Notes under the pieces: generated by a model
Seen by the model: only the letters and a program-made list of their open reading frames with translations
Database searches by the model: none
What the model was told of the DNA's origin: nothing
DNA from: Mucilaginibacter endophyticus
Lineage (GTDB): Bacteria; Bacteroidota; Bacteroidia; Sphingobacteriales; Sphingobacteriaceae
Direction: 5' to 3'
Assembly: GCF_003351025.1 (NCBI RefSeq)
Contig: NZ_QPCG01000005.1
Span: forward strand, 317,164-381,163
DNA length: 64,000 nt
Made by a program: the position numbers and the translations under genes
In this document: piece after piece, positions 34,404 through 43,563 of the stretch
Position numbering within the stretch: position 1 is the stretch's first letter
How the letters are laid out: every line of letters begins with the position of its first letter

Positions 34404-34886
34404 ATGAAAAATCTTTTGATCGTGCTTTTGGTACTTTTAGCCGGTGGTACATGGGCACAAGCCCCTAAGAAAAACGGCATCATTTACAAGGAACATCCAT
34501 ATATCACCATTGTTAACAAATCAAACGATCTGTTTATTAAGCAGGATTGGGCCGGCCTGGCGAAATTATACGCTGACACGGCGATATTTTACGACCCGAC
34601 GAGTACAAAGAAAATCTCTTTTGCCGAGGAAAAGAAAGCCTGGGCTGCTATAGCTAAAGACTGGGGAGACATCAAAATTGTTAAAGTAGGTTACCCCGAT
34701 GGCCTTCAATATGATAAAGACCCTTTTACTGTGCAATCATGGTGGACGATAACTACAGTAAACAAAAAGACAAAGAAGACTGCTAAATTTCATTTGGTCC
34801 AGTTTGATGAATTTAATAAGGCCGGGAAAATAGCTGTTGAGATAGCTTACTATGATCAAACGCCACTTATCAACGCTTCAAAATAA
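34404..34886 (+). CDS. Secreted SnoaL/NTF2-like protein
   Basis: 160 residues. Signal peptide 1-18 (MKNLLIVLLVLLAGGTWAQ). The mature part looks like an NTF2/SnoaL cone: IVNKSNDLFIKQDWAGLAKLYADTAIFYDPTS, then EEKKAWAAIAKDWGDIKIV and YDKDPFTVQSWWTITTVNKKTKKTAKFHLVQFDEFNKAGKIAVEIAYYD. Such folds bind small hydrophobic ligands or form enzymes; no catalytic set is clear. Function unknown. Confidence 0.8.
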   Translation: MKNLLIVLLVLLAGGTWAQAPKKNGIIYKEHPYITIVNKSNDLFIKQDWAGLAKLYADTAIFYDPTSTKKISFAEEKKAWAAIAKDWGDIKIVKVGYPDGLQYDKDPFTVQSWWTITTVNKKTKKTAKFHLVQFDEFNKAGKIAVEIAYYDQTPLINASK

Positions 34887-34910
34887 TTAAATACACGTAT
34901 TAGGGCTATA

Positions 34911-34953
34911 AAGACTTACGGTATCTGTTGTGGATTAACCGTAGGTCTTTTTT
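34911..34953 (+). terminator. Terminator after the SnoaL-like gene
   Basis: Twelve-bp stem (34911-34922 with 34938-34949; G-T pairs) plus six T residues, between two convergent genes. Confidence 0.8.
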
Positions 34954-34959
34954 ATTTGC

Positions 34960-35481
34960 CTATTTTTTTAATTGATAAGTTAATAGTCCTTCAATATCAT
35001 TAATCAAACTGAAGCCGCATTTATCAAGGATCTTTCGCGATGGCAGATTATCGGCATAAGTGTGGACGATGATGGCCTGTACAAAATCATGAGTAAACGC
35101 CCATTGGGATAGTAATTTTAAAGCTTCGGTGGCGAAACCTTTGTTATGATGGTTAGCATCAATCATATAGCCTATTTCCGCTTCTCCTGCTTCATTAGGA
35201 TATCCGGCGAAGCCCATTCCTCCGATGATGGTATTGGTGCTTTTAAGAACGATTTCCCAGGCAGTAAACCAGAGGTGTTTGTCGGGGAATGCAAGGGTAT
35301 TGGGCAGCCAGAAATTATCAAAAGCCTCGTCAATTTCTTTGACATATAATGGATCGATCAGCATAGCAGATGGATTTAAGCCTAATGAAAGCTCCAACAG
35401 TTTACGATCTTGTTTAAGTAATAATAATTGCGCGCGTGTTAACGGTATCATTTGCAACCGTTGCGATTGAATAGAAAACAT
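34960..35481 (-). CDS. GNAT family N-acetyltransferase
   Basis: 173 residues from ATG 35481; a TTG at 35505 is less likely. RimJ/RimL-type GNAT: an N-terminal ligand region and acetyl-CoA-binding EIGYMIDANHHNKGFATEALKLLSQWAF (about 113-140), with the NLPSRKILDKCGF motif near the C-terminus. Acetylates an unknown amine or protein N-terminus. Convergent with the SnoaL-like gene. Confidence 0.88.
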   Translation of the reverse strand: MFSIQSQRLQMIPLTRAQLLLLKQDRKLLELSLGLNPSAMLIDPLYVKEIDEAFDNFWLPNTLAFPDKHLWFTAWEIVLKSTNTIIGGMGFAGYPNEAGEAEIGYMIDANHHNKGFATEALKLLSQWAFTHDFVQAIIVHTYADNLPSRKILDKCGFSLINDIEGLLTYQLKK

Positions 35482-35670
35482 GGAATGTTTGGAATTAAAT
35501 AACAATAAAAAATCAGTTCGCTTTTTAAAAGTGAATGTACAGCCAATAGGAATGTGGCTGTTTGTTATGCAATTCCAGGCAATGTGATGAGCCTGTTGGG
35601 TTTGTTAAGTAACAGAGGCGGTTATTTTATGATATAAAAATAAGGTTTTTAATTGGAAAGCTTCAGTGAT

Positions 35671-35760
35671 TGTCTGAACTCGAATTAAACGAATTAAAGA
35701 ATTTTTAGAATTGGCTTAGCATTCGGTCAATTCTTTAATTCTACAAATTCCGGTTCAGAT
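35671..35760. repeat. Palindromic intergenic repeat, family B (TCTGAACTCGAATTAAACG)
   Basis: 90-nt imperfect inverted repeat: TGTCTGAACTCGAATTAAAC...AAGAATT at the left and AATTCTTTAATTC...GGTTCAGAT at the right. A second copy lies at 63783-63865. Here it abuts the stop of the 19-residue-repeat gene. Confidence 0.8.
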
Positions 35761-36050
35761 CACTCATCAATATAAAACTTAATATCATTAAACCGGCTAC
35801 GCCCTTCGCGTACAAAGTTGCCATCGATATTATAGAGCACGTCGCCAAAAAGAGTACGGCCTTTCCTGATTAGGTTATCGTCGATGTTGCAAACTACATC
35901 GCCAAACATTCCTTGTCCTTTTTTTACTATTTTGCCGTCTATGGTATATAAGATATCACCGAAACGACCTTGTCCTTTCCGCACGTAATTGCCATCGATG
36001 GTGTAAAGCACCGTTCCAAACTTGTTATTGCCTTCCCTGATATATTTCAT
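35760..36050 (-). CDS. Protein made of five 19-residue repeats
   Basis: 96 residues that are almost entirely tandem repeats. Unit: RKGxGxFGDVLYxIDGNxV, repeated from residue 5 to the end as REGNNKFGTVLYTIDGNYV, RKGQGRFGDILYTIDGKIV, KKGQGMFGDVVCNIDDNLI, RKGRTLFGDVLYNIDGNFV and a shortened REGRSRFNDIKFYIDE. Constant 19-residue spacing, Gly/Asp turns and alternating hydrophobics suggest a beta-solenoid or beta-hairpin array. No signal peptide. Not assigned to a named family; resembles small proteins called hypothetical or 3-oxoacyl-ACP synthase in related genomes. Confidence 0.7.
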   Translation of the reverse strand: MKYIREGNNKFGTVLYTIDGNYVRKGQGRFGDILYTIDGKIVKKGQGMFGDVVCNIDDNLIRKGRTLFGDVLYNIDGNFVREGRSRFNDIKFYIDE

Positions 36051-36308
36051 GGCGATTTTGTAATTGCGTGTTTCAAATTAACAGATAAACTGACAAGTTA
36101 CAAGTCTGGCAACAACCTTTTGCCTTTCACCTTTTGCCTTTTACCTCATTCCTCCTGCCAACCTGTCATCGCAAAGTAAGCTATCCTGTCGCCTTGTTCA
36201 CAAACTGACAATAAAAGGCAATTTTTACTGCCATTGGCATATTGGCACACGCATTGATAAATAGCGGTGGTAAGTAAACAATAAATCAAAAAAGAAAAAC
36301 AATCATAT

Positions 36309-38210
36309 ATGTCTAAAATAATTGGAATCGACTTAGGAACAACTAACTCCTGCGTTGCTGTAATGGAAGGTAACGAGCCTGTAGTTATAGCTAACAGCGA
36401 GGGTAAACGTACTACGCCGTCTGTAGTAGCTTTTATTGATAATGGCGAACGTAAAGTTGGTGATCCTGCAAAACGTCAGGCTATCACTAACCCTACAAAA
36501 ACCATTTCGTCAATCAAACGCTTTATGGGTAACCAGTTTAGTGAAGTTACAAGTGAAGCGGCACGTGTACCTTATAAAGTAGTTAAAGGCGACAACAACA
36601 CTCCACGTGTTGAAATTGGCGACCGTAAATATACTCCACAAGAAATTTCTGCAATGATTCTTCAAAAAATGAAGAAAACTGCTGAAGATTTCTTAGGTAC
36701 CGAAGTAACTGAAGCGGTTATTACCGTTCCTGCTTACTTTAACGATGCTCAGCGCCAGGCTACTAAAGAAGCCGGTGAAATTGCAGGCTTAAAAGTACGC
36801 CGTATCATTAACGAGCCTACAGCTGCTGCTTTGGCTTACGGTTTTGATAAAGCACACAAGGATATGAAAATTGCTGTGTTTGACTGCGGTGGTGGTACGC
36901 ATGACGTATCTATCCTGGAGTTGGGCGATGGCGTTTTCGAAGTAAAATCAACTGACGGTGATACTCACTTAGGTGGTGACGACTTTGACCAGGTGATTAT
37001 TGACTGGTTGGCAGAAGAATTTAAAAGCGACGAAGGTATTGATCTGCGTAAAGATCCAATGGCTTTACAACGTTTAAAAGAATCGGCCGAGAAAGCTAAA
37101 ATTGAGTTATCAAGTTCAGCACAAACTGAAATCAACCTGCCATACATCACTGCTGTTGATGGCATGCCTAAGCACTTGGTTAAAACTTTAACACGTGCTA
37201 AATTTGAGCAATTAGCTGATACCTTGATCAAGCGTACTATTGAGCCTTGTAAATCAGCTTTGAAAAATGCTGGTTTAAGCACTTCTGATATCGACGAAGT
37301 GATTTTGGTAGGTGGTTCAACCCGTATCCCTGCTATTCAGGAAGCTGTACAAAAATTCTTTGGTAAAGCTCCTTCAAAAGGTGTAAACCCAGATGAAGTT
37401 GTGGCTATCGGTGCTGCTATTCAGGGTGGTGTATTAACCGGTGAGGTTAAAGACGTGTTGTTACTTGACGTTACCCCGCTTTCGTTAGGTATCGAAACTA
37501 TGGGTGGTGTAATGACTAAATTAATCGAGTCAAACACTACTATCCCTACTAAAAAATCTGAAACTTTCTCAACCGCCAGCGACAGCCAGCCATCAGTTGA
37601 GATCCACATATTACAAGGTGAGCGCCCAATGGCTGCGGGTAACCGTACTATCGGCCGTTTCCACCTGGATGGTATTCCACCAGCACCTCGTGGTGTACCA
37701 CAAATTGAAGTTACTTTCGATATTGATGCTAACGGTATCCTGCACGTATCTGCAAAAGATAAAGCGACAGGTAAAGAGCAAAAGATCCGTATCGAAGCTT
37801 CTTCAGGTTTAACTGATGCCGAGATCAAAAAGATGAAGGACGAAGCTGAAGCTAATGCTGATGCTGACAAAAAGGCAAAAGAAGAAGTTGAAAAACTGAA
37901 CGCTGCCGATGCCCTGATCTTCTCGACAGAAAAACAATTGAAAGAGTACGGCGATAAGATCCCTGCTGATAAAAAAGCTCCAATCGAAGCTGGTTTAGCT
38001 AAATTGAAAGAAGCTTATTCAGCTAAAAACTTTGACGCTATCGAAGCTGCACAAACCGAGCTTAACACTGCCTGGACTGCTGCATCTGAAGATATGTACA
38101 AAGCTTCTGCCGAAGGTGCTCAAGGTCAGCCAGGTGATGGCAACCCAGGTGCCGGTGCGCAGGATAACTCTGACACCGTTACAGACGTTGATTTTGAAGA
38201 AGTGAAATAA
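36309..38210 (+). CDS. dnaK: Molecular chaperone DnaK (Hsp70)
   Basis: 633 residues. ATPase domain with GIDLGTTNSCVAVMEG (5-20), the DCGGGTHDVSILELGDG phosphate loop (Hsp70 usually has FDLGGGTFDVS), and a peptide-binding domain from about 390 on (LLDVTPLSLGIETMGGVM). The acidic DVDFEEVK C-terminus is normal. No grpE or dnaJ is adjacent and no CIRCE element is upstream. Cytosolic protein folding. Ends in a strong terminator. Confidence 0.98.
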   Translation: MSKIIGIDLGTTNSCVAVMEGNEPVVIANSEGKRTTPSVVAFIDNGERKVGDPAKRQAITNPTKTISSIKRFMGNQFSEVTSEAARVPYKVVKGDNNTPRVEIGDRKYTPQEISAMILQKMKKTAEDFLGTEVTEAVITVPAYFNDAQRQATKEAGEIAGLKVRRIINEPTAAALAYGFDKAHKDMKIAVFDCGGGTHDVSILELGDGVFEVKSTDGDTHLGGDDFDQVIIDWLAEEFKSDEGIDLRKDPMALQRLKESAEKAKIELSSSAQTEINLPYITAVDGMPKHLVKTLTRAKFEQLADTLIKRTIEPCKSALKNAGLSTSDIDEVILVGGSTRIPAIQEAVQKFFGKAPSKGVNPDEVVAIGAAIQGGVLTGEVKDVLLLDVTPLSLGIETMGGVMTKLIESNTTIPTKKSETFSTASDSQPSVEIHILQGERPMAAGNRTIGRFHLDGIPPAPRGVPQIEVTFDIDANGILHVSAKDKATGKEQKIRIEASSGLTDAEIKKMKDEAEANADADKKAKEEVEKLNAADALIFSTEKQLKEYGDKIPADKKAPIEAGLAKLKEAYSAKNFDAIEAAQTELNTAWTAASEDMYKASAEGAQGQPGDGNPGAGAQDNSDTVTDVDFEEVK

Positions 38211-38231
38211 TAAGTTTTATTTCGATAATAT

Positions 38232-38269
38232 AAAGCCCGGTTTGGTTAATTCCAGACCGGGCTTTTTTT
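38232..38269 (+). terminator. Terminator of dnaK
   Basis: Fourteen-bp stem (38232-38245 with 38252-38265) followed by seven T residues. Confidence 0.93.
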
Positions 38270-38304
38270 GTGAGATGGGGAGGCGGGTTTGGTCTGGATA
38301 TAGA

Positions 38305-38526
38305 AGTAGGAGGCACCTACGGAGCCATTGTTATATCTTCCCAATGGAGCTATAAACATGGTACTCCTATGGAGTTTTAAAAAAGTACAGTAAATGCATA
38401 ACAGGATTATGTCAAAATCGGTAAACTTTTTCTAGGAAGAGAACCCAATTAAAATAGAACTCCGGAGGAGTACCATGTTTGTAGCCAAAATAACCGGCTG
38501 CTTTGGCTCCGTAGGCGCCTCCTACT
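38305..38526. repeat. 222-bp palindrome (REPIN-like) beside a Y1 transposase
   Basis: Outer arms 38305-38326 and 38505-38526 match as inverted repeats with one mismatch. Inner arms near 38349-38376 and 38457-38485 are also complementary. Each arm carries CCTNNGGAG-like motifs (CACCTACGGAG, ACTCCTATGGAG, TCCGGAGGAG). The IS200-like transposase gene begins its 3' end 30 nt away. Two hairpin units facing each other is the REPIN layout. Confidence 0.8.
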
Positions 38527-38555
38527 GTATTATACCAACAATGTGGTCTGTTCAA

Positions 38556-39020
38556 TCATTTTTCTATAAAATCAAACAAATACTTTTCTTCAAACGGAAC
38601 TTCAAATTTTTCCAATAATTCTAAATATTCCTGTTTGAATGTGCGTTTCTGATGATGGATTTCTTGGTTTTGAATATATTTTATCACAGAGTCAATATGT
38701 GATTGTGAATACGAGAAAACTCCGTAACCCTCTTGCCAGCTAAATTTACCCCGCATCCAATTTTTGCTATTGATAAACTCATTACTCTCAACCTTAATTT
38801 CTTTTGCAAAATCCGAAATTAACAGACTTGGCTTGAAACCCACAAAAATATGAACATGGTCAGGCATACAATTTATCGCAAGTAATTTTACTCCTCGGTT
38901 CTGAATTAACGCCGTGATATATTTATGCAATTCTTCTTTGTTATTTTTTGATACGAGGCTCTGCCTGTCTTTAACAGCGAAAACGAATTGAAGATAAATT
39001 TGCGAAAAGGTATTGGCCAT
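38556..39020 (-). CDS. IS200/IS605-type Y1 (HUH) transposase, RAYT-like
   Basis: 154-residue single-domain HUH endonuclease. HxH motif at 55-57 (MPDHVHIFVG) and the catalytic tyrosine probably Y115 (KYIQNQEIHHQKR). Normal TnpA length 130-155. Such enzymes cleave single-stranded DNA at hairpins; RAYT members work on REP/REPIN palindromes. The palindrome at 38305-38526 lies 30 nt past its stop, so the pair may be one RAYT-REPIN unit. No TnpB is present. Confidence 0.88.
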   Translation of the reverse strand: MANTFSQIYLQFVFAVKDRQSLVSKNNKEELHKYITALIQNRGVKLLAINCMPDHVHIFVGFKPSLLISDFAKEIKVESNEFINSKNWMRGKFSWQEGYGVFSYSQSHIDSVIKYIQNQEIHHQKRTFKQEYLELLEKFEVPFEEKYLFDFIEK

Positions 39021-39081
39021 TATTAAGATGCTTGACCGAATGTAATTAGTATCATAATAATTTCAAAATAACGAATGACAA

Positions 39082-41346
39082 TTATAACCTTACCTCAATA
39101 TCCCCGCTTTCATTCCTCATTACCCCATCTTTCAACTTAACTGCCCCAAACCCATGCAAAACAAACTTCAACTGCATAAATCGTGATTTAAACGATCCCT
39201 CAACCGCCGATAAACTAATACGCTTTTCTACAGGATTAAAACTGATAACGCGTTTATAATAAACGCCCCGCTCGTAATCATACGACACACCATCATCTTC
39301 ATAATAAACAAAGCTATTAGGCTCGTTTCCATTCCAGATATGGATCTGCAATATGCCATCTCCGGGTTCATTGGTGCTTTGCACAACACTTTGCATTGGA
39401 ATAATGCTTCCGGCTTTTATAAACACGGGCAAGTCTGTCAGCGGAGCAGGCACATTCACTATTTGTTCGCCATCATAAAATTTGTCATTGCTTAGCCGGT
39501 ACCAGGAACCTTTGGGTAAATAGATGTCCTCATTAAGTTTAGTACTCTCTACCGGGGCAACCAGCATGGCATCGCCAAACATAAATTCATTTTGAAAACG
39601 CTCGTCAAAAACGTTTTCATCGGTTGTATGCTCAATAGATAATGTACGGTTTACCGGCAGGCCGGTTTGGGTTGATTGGTAAAAGCTGCTATACAAATAG
39701 GGGAGGAGTTTATACCGCTGCTCAATATCTTTTTTAATGATCTGCTCATTGTCTGTGCCCCATTCCCATGGCTCACGCATTTTACTGCCCTGTATGGCAT
39801 GATTGCGAAACATTGGAGTATACGTACCCAGTGAATTCCAGCGCACCATCAGCTCGGGCGTTGGGTTACCACTGAAGCCGCCAATATCTACACCAACGAA
39901 AGCCATGCCTGTAATGCCTAAACTGTTCACCAGCCGGGGGCCTAATAGCATATGGGCGTCGGTGGCGGTGTTATCGCCCGTCCACACGGCCGAATAACGC
40001 TGTGTGCCGGAGTAGGCGGCACGGGTTAATACAAACGGTCGTTTGTTGCCCAGGATCTTCCTGGTGCCATCATAAGTTGCACGGGCCATTTGCATGCCGT
40101 AGGCGTTGCGCACCTCCGGCATAAACTTATCGCCAAATTTAACTATCCACGGAATGTTTTGCCCCCATGCGGCAGGTTCGTTCATATCGTTCCAAAAACC
40201 TTCAACGCCGGGACTGGTAAGCGCGGTAAAGGCTGCACCCCACCACTCGCGGACATCTTCCCTGAAAAAGTCTGGAAAATGGCAGCGACCGGGCCAAACG
40301 TAACCGGTATAGTTTTCGCCATCGGGGTATTTGGCAAAATAATCTTGTTCAATGCCCTCGTCATATTCTTTGTAACCCTCTTCTACCTTAATACCCGGAT
40401 CAACAATGGTAACCAGTCTGAAGTGCATAGCTTTTAGCTGATCCAGCATTTGCTTGGGTTTAGGGAAAGTCTTTTTATTCCAGGTAAAGATCTTGAAACC
40501 GTCCATATAGTCGATATCGCAATACATGACATCGGCAGGGATTTGTTTTTTGCGGAAGGTTTGGGCTATGTTCAACACCTCATCGGCACTCATATAGCTC
40601 CATCGGCATTGCTGATAACCCAGGCTCCAGAGCGGCGGCATTTCCATCCGGCCGGTAAGCCAGGTATAATCCTCAATAATTTTGGCAACTCCCTGCGCTC
40701 CGAAAAAATAATAATTCAAATCACCACCGTCGGCGCCAAACCAGCTTGTTTCCTCATCTGTAGATGCACCGAAATCGAAATAACTTTTATAGGTATTGTC
40801 GAGAAAGAGGCCGTAGGTAAGGCCACTGTGTAGCCCTATAAAAAACGGAAATGTTTTATAAAGCGGATCAGATTCGGGGGTATGGTTGGGGGCATCGGTA
40901 TTCCAGTTTACGTAAGCAGAACCGCGCCTGTCAAGGTTGCCGGTTTTTTCGCCAAGGCCGATAAATCTTTCGCCTTCGAATATACGACGATAACAGGTTA
41001 CCCGTTCGCCCTGCCAGTTGGTGCCGAAGCGGGCATCATCTTCACTAAGTGAAATCCCATCGACAGTAAAAAAATTAAACCTAAGTGGCGATTTCTGGAT
41101 GCTAAGCTTTAATGCCGACGTGGTTATATCAATATTGGCAGAGGATTCATCGAAATCAAAATCGGCCAGCGGCTGCCTGATCACCGCGAAGGAAGTATCT
41201 GCCGGATTAAAATTTCTGCTGATGTTTACCCGAATAATGGTTGGACTGTAGATGTAAACTCTCGCTTCGGCTTCGGCGGTTTTAATGATTAATATGCCAT
41301 CCTGTTGTTTGAAGCCCTGTACGTTACCTGCTATTTGAAAATTCAT
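39082..41346 (-). CDS. Glycoside hydrolase family 31 alpha-glucosidase
   Basis: 754 residues. GH31 core: an N-terminal beta-sandwich (1-220), (beta/alpha)8 barrel with nucleophile Asp about 383 in GFWNDMNEPAAWG, the acid/base region around SAVWTGDNTATDAHML, and HAIQGSKMREPWEWG; then beta C-terminal domains. Cleaves alpha-glucosides. No signal peptide at its N-terminus (MNFQIAGNVQGFK), so cytosolic or leaderless. No SusCD or regulator is adjacent. Start ATG 41346. Confidence 0.92.
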   Translation of the reverse strand: MNFQIAGNVQGFKQQDGILIIKTAEAEARVYIYSPTIIRVNISRNFNPADTSFAVIRQPLADFDFDESSANIDITTSALKLSIQKSPLRFNFFTVDGISLSEDDARFGTNWQGERVTCYRRIFEGERFIGLGEKTGNLDRRGSAYVNWNTDAPNHTPESDPLYKTFPFFIGLHSGLTYGLFLDNTYKSYFDFGASTDEETSWFGADGGDLNYYFFGAQGVAKIIEDYTWLTGRMEMPPLWSLGYQQCRWSYMSADEVLNIAQTFRKKQIPADVMYCDIDYMDGFKIFTWNKKTFPKPKQMLDQLKAMHFRLVTIVDPGIKVEEGYKEYDEGIEQDYFAKYPDGENYTGYVWPGRCHFPDFFREDVREWWGAAFTALTSPGVEGFWNDMNEPAAWGQNIPWIVKFGDKFMPEVRNAYGMQMARATYDGTRKILGNKRPFVLTRAAYSGTQRYSAVWTGDNTATDAHMLLGPRLVNSLGITGMAFVGVDIGGFSGNPTPELMVRWNSLGTYTPMFRNHAIQGSKMREPWEWGTDNEQIIKKDIEQRYKLLPYLYSSFYQSTQTGLPVNRTLSIEHTTDENVFDERFQNEFMFGDAMLVAPVESTKLNEDIYLPKGSWYRLSNDKFYDGEQIVNVPAPLTDLPVFIKAGSIIPMQSVVQSTNEPGDGILQIHIWNGNEPNSFVYYEDDGVSYDYERGVYYKRVISFNPVEKRISLSAVEGSFKSRFMQLKFVLHGFGAVKLKDGVMRNESGDIEVRL

Positions 41347-41458
41347 GCCTGTGGTGTACCCGGATAGATAGGATACTTAAAAGCAACGTTGTTTGGTTGG
41401 GTTGGTTTTGTAAAATGTGAGTTTGCTTGCTTACTTTTAACGGCGCTAAGGTTATTTA

Positions 41459-41851
41459 ATGAAGTTACTTCAAGATATACTATTACCGATATATACACTA
41501 AGCAGAACAAAAAGGGGCGCCGACTCGCAAGGCGCATCAAGCCTTGCGAAAAGTATTGCTGCCGCAATGTTGTTTTTAAGTTTCAATCTTATCCGGGATT
41601 TGTTTGTACTGTGCTTCATCAATAAGAGAACTTATAATGCCAACGGGATTATTTTTAATAATGATCATTATGTTTTGATTGGCGTAGCATTATGCTTGGG
41701 CATTTTTTGTACTTCCACTAAATCATGGGAAGATGAACATCAAAGAACTGAATCAGATGGTTATGCACTTGCCGTGCCTTTAATAATATTAACGATGTTG
41801 ATATTAGGGGCTGCAAGCATAAACCTGAAGGTGCATGATGTTTTTAAATAA
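41459..41851 (+). CDS. Small membrane protein, hypothetical
   Basis: 130 residues. Two or three hydrophobic segments: SLAKSIAAAMLFLSFNLIRDLFVLCFI, YVLIGVALCLGIFCTS and YALAVPLIILTMLILGAASI. No recognised family. Start ATG 41459, divergent from the GH31 gene. The ORF is open on one strand only and its composition resembles the flanks, but support is limited. Confidence 0.45.
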   Translation: MKLLQDILLPIYTLSRTKRGADSQGASSLAKSIAAAMLFLSFNLIRDLFVLCFINKRTYNANGIIFNNDHYVLIGVALCLGIFCTSTKSWEDEHQRTESDGYALAVPLIILTMLILGAASINLKVHDVFK

Positions 41852-42093
41852 CCTGTTATTGCTTTAGCCCGACCAATCGGTTAATCTGACCGATCAACTC
41901 CCCGTAATTTTCGACCAACTCGTAAAATATTGATAATTAATGCGTTTTGAGCGTTCGCCGATTGCTTTTTGTGATTGGTCTATATTTATAAAGCGCTGGT
42001 ATAACACTTTTTAGCAGTTAAAATTAATGTTGTTCATTTGATCATTGAAAATAACAAACACAAAATATTTAACATACTTAAAAGCTCAAAATC

Positions 42094-42480
42094 ATGAAAA
42101 CTTCAATAAAATTATCAGCATTATTCTTCTTATTAACCGCAGGTGTTTTTGCTACTACAGCCGCTAAAGCAGCCGATGTAACCCCAAAAGCTAAAGAGGT
42201 AGTATCTTTCCGCGCACTTGACCACGATCGTGGTGTTAAACTAACTATCGCAAAATCAGATGCCGGCCGTTCATTTGTACGTGTTTATGGCAAACATAAC
42301 GAGTTGTTGCTGAAAGATGTAGTATCAACCAAAACTGATGTTGAAAGAGGTTATGTTTTAACCGAACTTGAAGATGGCGATTATACTATGGAAGTTAAAA
42401 CAGGCAACCAGGTAGTTAAGAAAAACCTGCACGTATATGAAGAAAACGATCAAAAAACATTCTTTATTTACCAGGACTAA
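42094..42480 (+). CDS. Small secreted beta-rich protein of unknown function
   Basis: 128 residues. Signal peptide to about 27 (MKTSIKLSALFFLLTAGVFATTAAKA-AD). Mature part beta-rich (VVSFRALDHDRGVKLTIAKSDAGRSFVRVYGKHNELLLKDVV, ELEDGDYTMEVKTGNQVVKKNLHVYE), fitting a DUF3244-like or Ig-like sandwich. No motif for enzyme activity. Common in Bacteroidota as lone small secreted proteins. Terminator follows directly. Confidence 0.8.
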   Translation: MKTSIKLSALFFLLTAGVFATTAAKAADVTPKAKEVVSFRALDHDRGVKLTIAKSDAGRSFVRVYGKHNELLLKDVVSTKTDVERGYVLTELEDGDYTMEVKTGNQVVKKNLHVYEENDQKTFFIYQD

Positions 42481-42506
42481 TTTTTAATTAAGCATATCAA
42501 TAAAAA

Positions 42507-42541
42507 AGCTCCCGTTCGGTTATCCGACGGGAGCTTTTGTT
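42507..42541. terminator. Bidirectional terminator between convergent genes
   Basis: Stem from 42507 to 42535 with a one-base bulge and loop TTAT; A-run upstream and T-run downstream. Serves both the secreted protein gene and the nucleotidyltransferase gene. Confidence 0.9.
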
Positions 42542-42558
42542 TTAAGAATCAAAAATAT

Positions 42559-43461
42559 TTAGTCCCAAAGTTTTTGAGGATAAACACCGTTAGCTACAAG
42601 ATCAGAAATGCTTTTTTGAACAATAGGCTTATCTTCTTTGTAAGTAACACCAAACCATTTTGAACCTGTAGGGATCACTTTAAATGCAGCTGTACCATCT
42701 TTAATCAATTTATCGGCAGCCAACGGAATAAAGAACTCTGATTTAGGGTTATTTTCGTTAGCAGCAACAAAGTCTACAAACATTTGCTCGCTTTGTTTAA
42801 AGATAGCTGGAGTAAAGCCCCAGAAGTTCATTGATACGCGGGTATCATTAGGAAGCGGGTGCTCGCCGGTTGCGTCTTTATAAGCTACGCTGCCATCTTC
42901 TTTAAAATAAACTTCGGTACGTTCGCTAATTTCAACCATGTTACCGGCATCATCAACTTTACATACACCGCGTGATACCGAACCGTAATCAGAAAGTGTA
43001 CGGTCAATCTGGTATCCTACCAGCGAATACAGGTCGTCTTTAACTTCGGTGGTTAAGAATTTAGCCATTTTTTCAAACGCGTCATAACCATAATAATCAT
43101 CAGCATTAATTACACAAAAAGGCTCGTTAACCTGGTTGCGTGCTGCAAGTACCGCATGGGCAGTTCCCCACGGTTTAGCGCGTTCTATTTGTTTATCAAT
43201 ACCAAATGGTTTAAGGTCAAAACTTTGAAATACATAATCTGTTTCAACACGGCCAGCCAGTTTTGGCTCAAAAATAGCTTTAAAGCTATCGGCAAACTCT
43301 TCGCGGATGATAAAGGTTACTTTACCAAAGCCGGCTTTAATGGCGTCGTATATTGAATAATCAATAATGGTTTCGCCATTGGGGCCAAAACCGTCAACTT
43401 GCTTCATGCTTCCGTAACGGCTGGCCATACCTGCCGCGAGTATCAATAAAGTTGGCTTCAT
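42559..43461 (-). CDS. Sugar nucleotidyltransferase family protein
   Basis: 300 residues. NTP-transferase fold with the N-terminal signature LILAAGMASRYGSMKQ (6-21), then ETIIDYSIYDAIKAGFGKVTFIIRE and the metal-binding VINADDYYG (about 117-125). Activates a sugar-1-phosphate with UTP or dTTP-type nucleotides; specificity not clear. Compact, without a left-handed-helix acyltransferase domain. Alone here, convergent with the small secreted protein gene. Confidence 0.88.
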   Translation of the reverse strand: MKPTLLILAAGMASRYGSMKQVDGFGPNGETIIDYSIYDAIKAGFGKVTFIIREEFADSFKAIFEPKLAGRVETDYVFQSFDLKPFGIDKQIERAKPWGTAHAVLAARNQVNEPFCVINADDYYGYDAFEKMAKFLTTEVKDDLYSLVGYQIDRTLSDYGSVSRGVCKVDDAGNMVEISERTEVYFKEDGSVAYKDATGEHPLPNDTRVSMNFWGFTPAIFKQSEQMFVDFVAANENNPKSEFFIPLAADKLIKDGTAAFKVIPTGSKWFGVTYKEDKPIVQKSISDLVANGVYPQKLWD

Positions 43462-43563
43462 AGTAGATTCTTGGGGATTTTTAATATTTGGGTTGCGTTT
43501 TAATTTTTTATGAGAGAAATGAATATTAGCCCGAATTGTTTTACGGGTTATATTAACTTTTTG

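Noticed and set aside
35760..36050. 57-nt periodic DNA considered as a CRISPR-like array
   Set aside because: The units encode one continuous protein with 19-residue repeats and have no unique spacers.
36255..36275. TGGCAC-N5-TTG near dnaK resembling a sigma-54 site
   Set aside because: The invariant GC at -12 is GA here (TTGA), so it does not meet the consensus. No activator site was seen.
36051..36308. Upstream region of dnaK searched for a CIRCE operator (TTAGCACTC-N9-GAGTGCTAA)
   Set aside because: No such inverted repeat is present; only repeat-word DNA (CCTTTTGCC) was seen.
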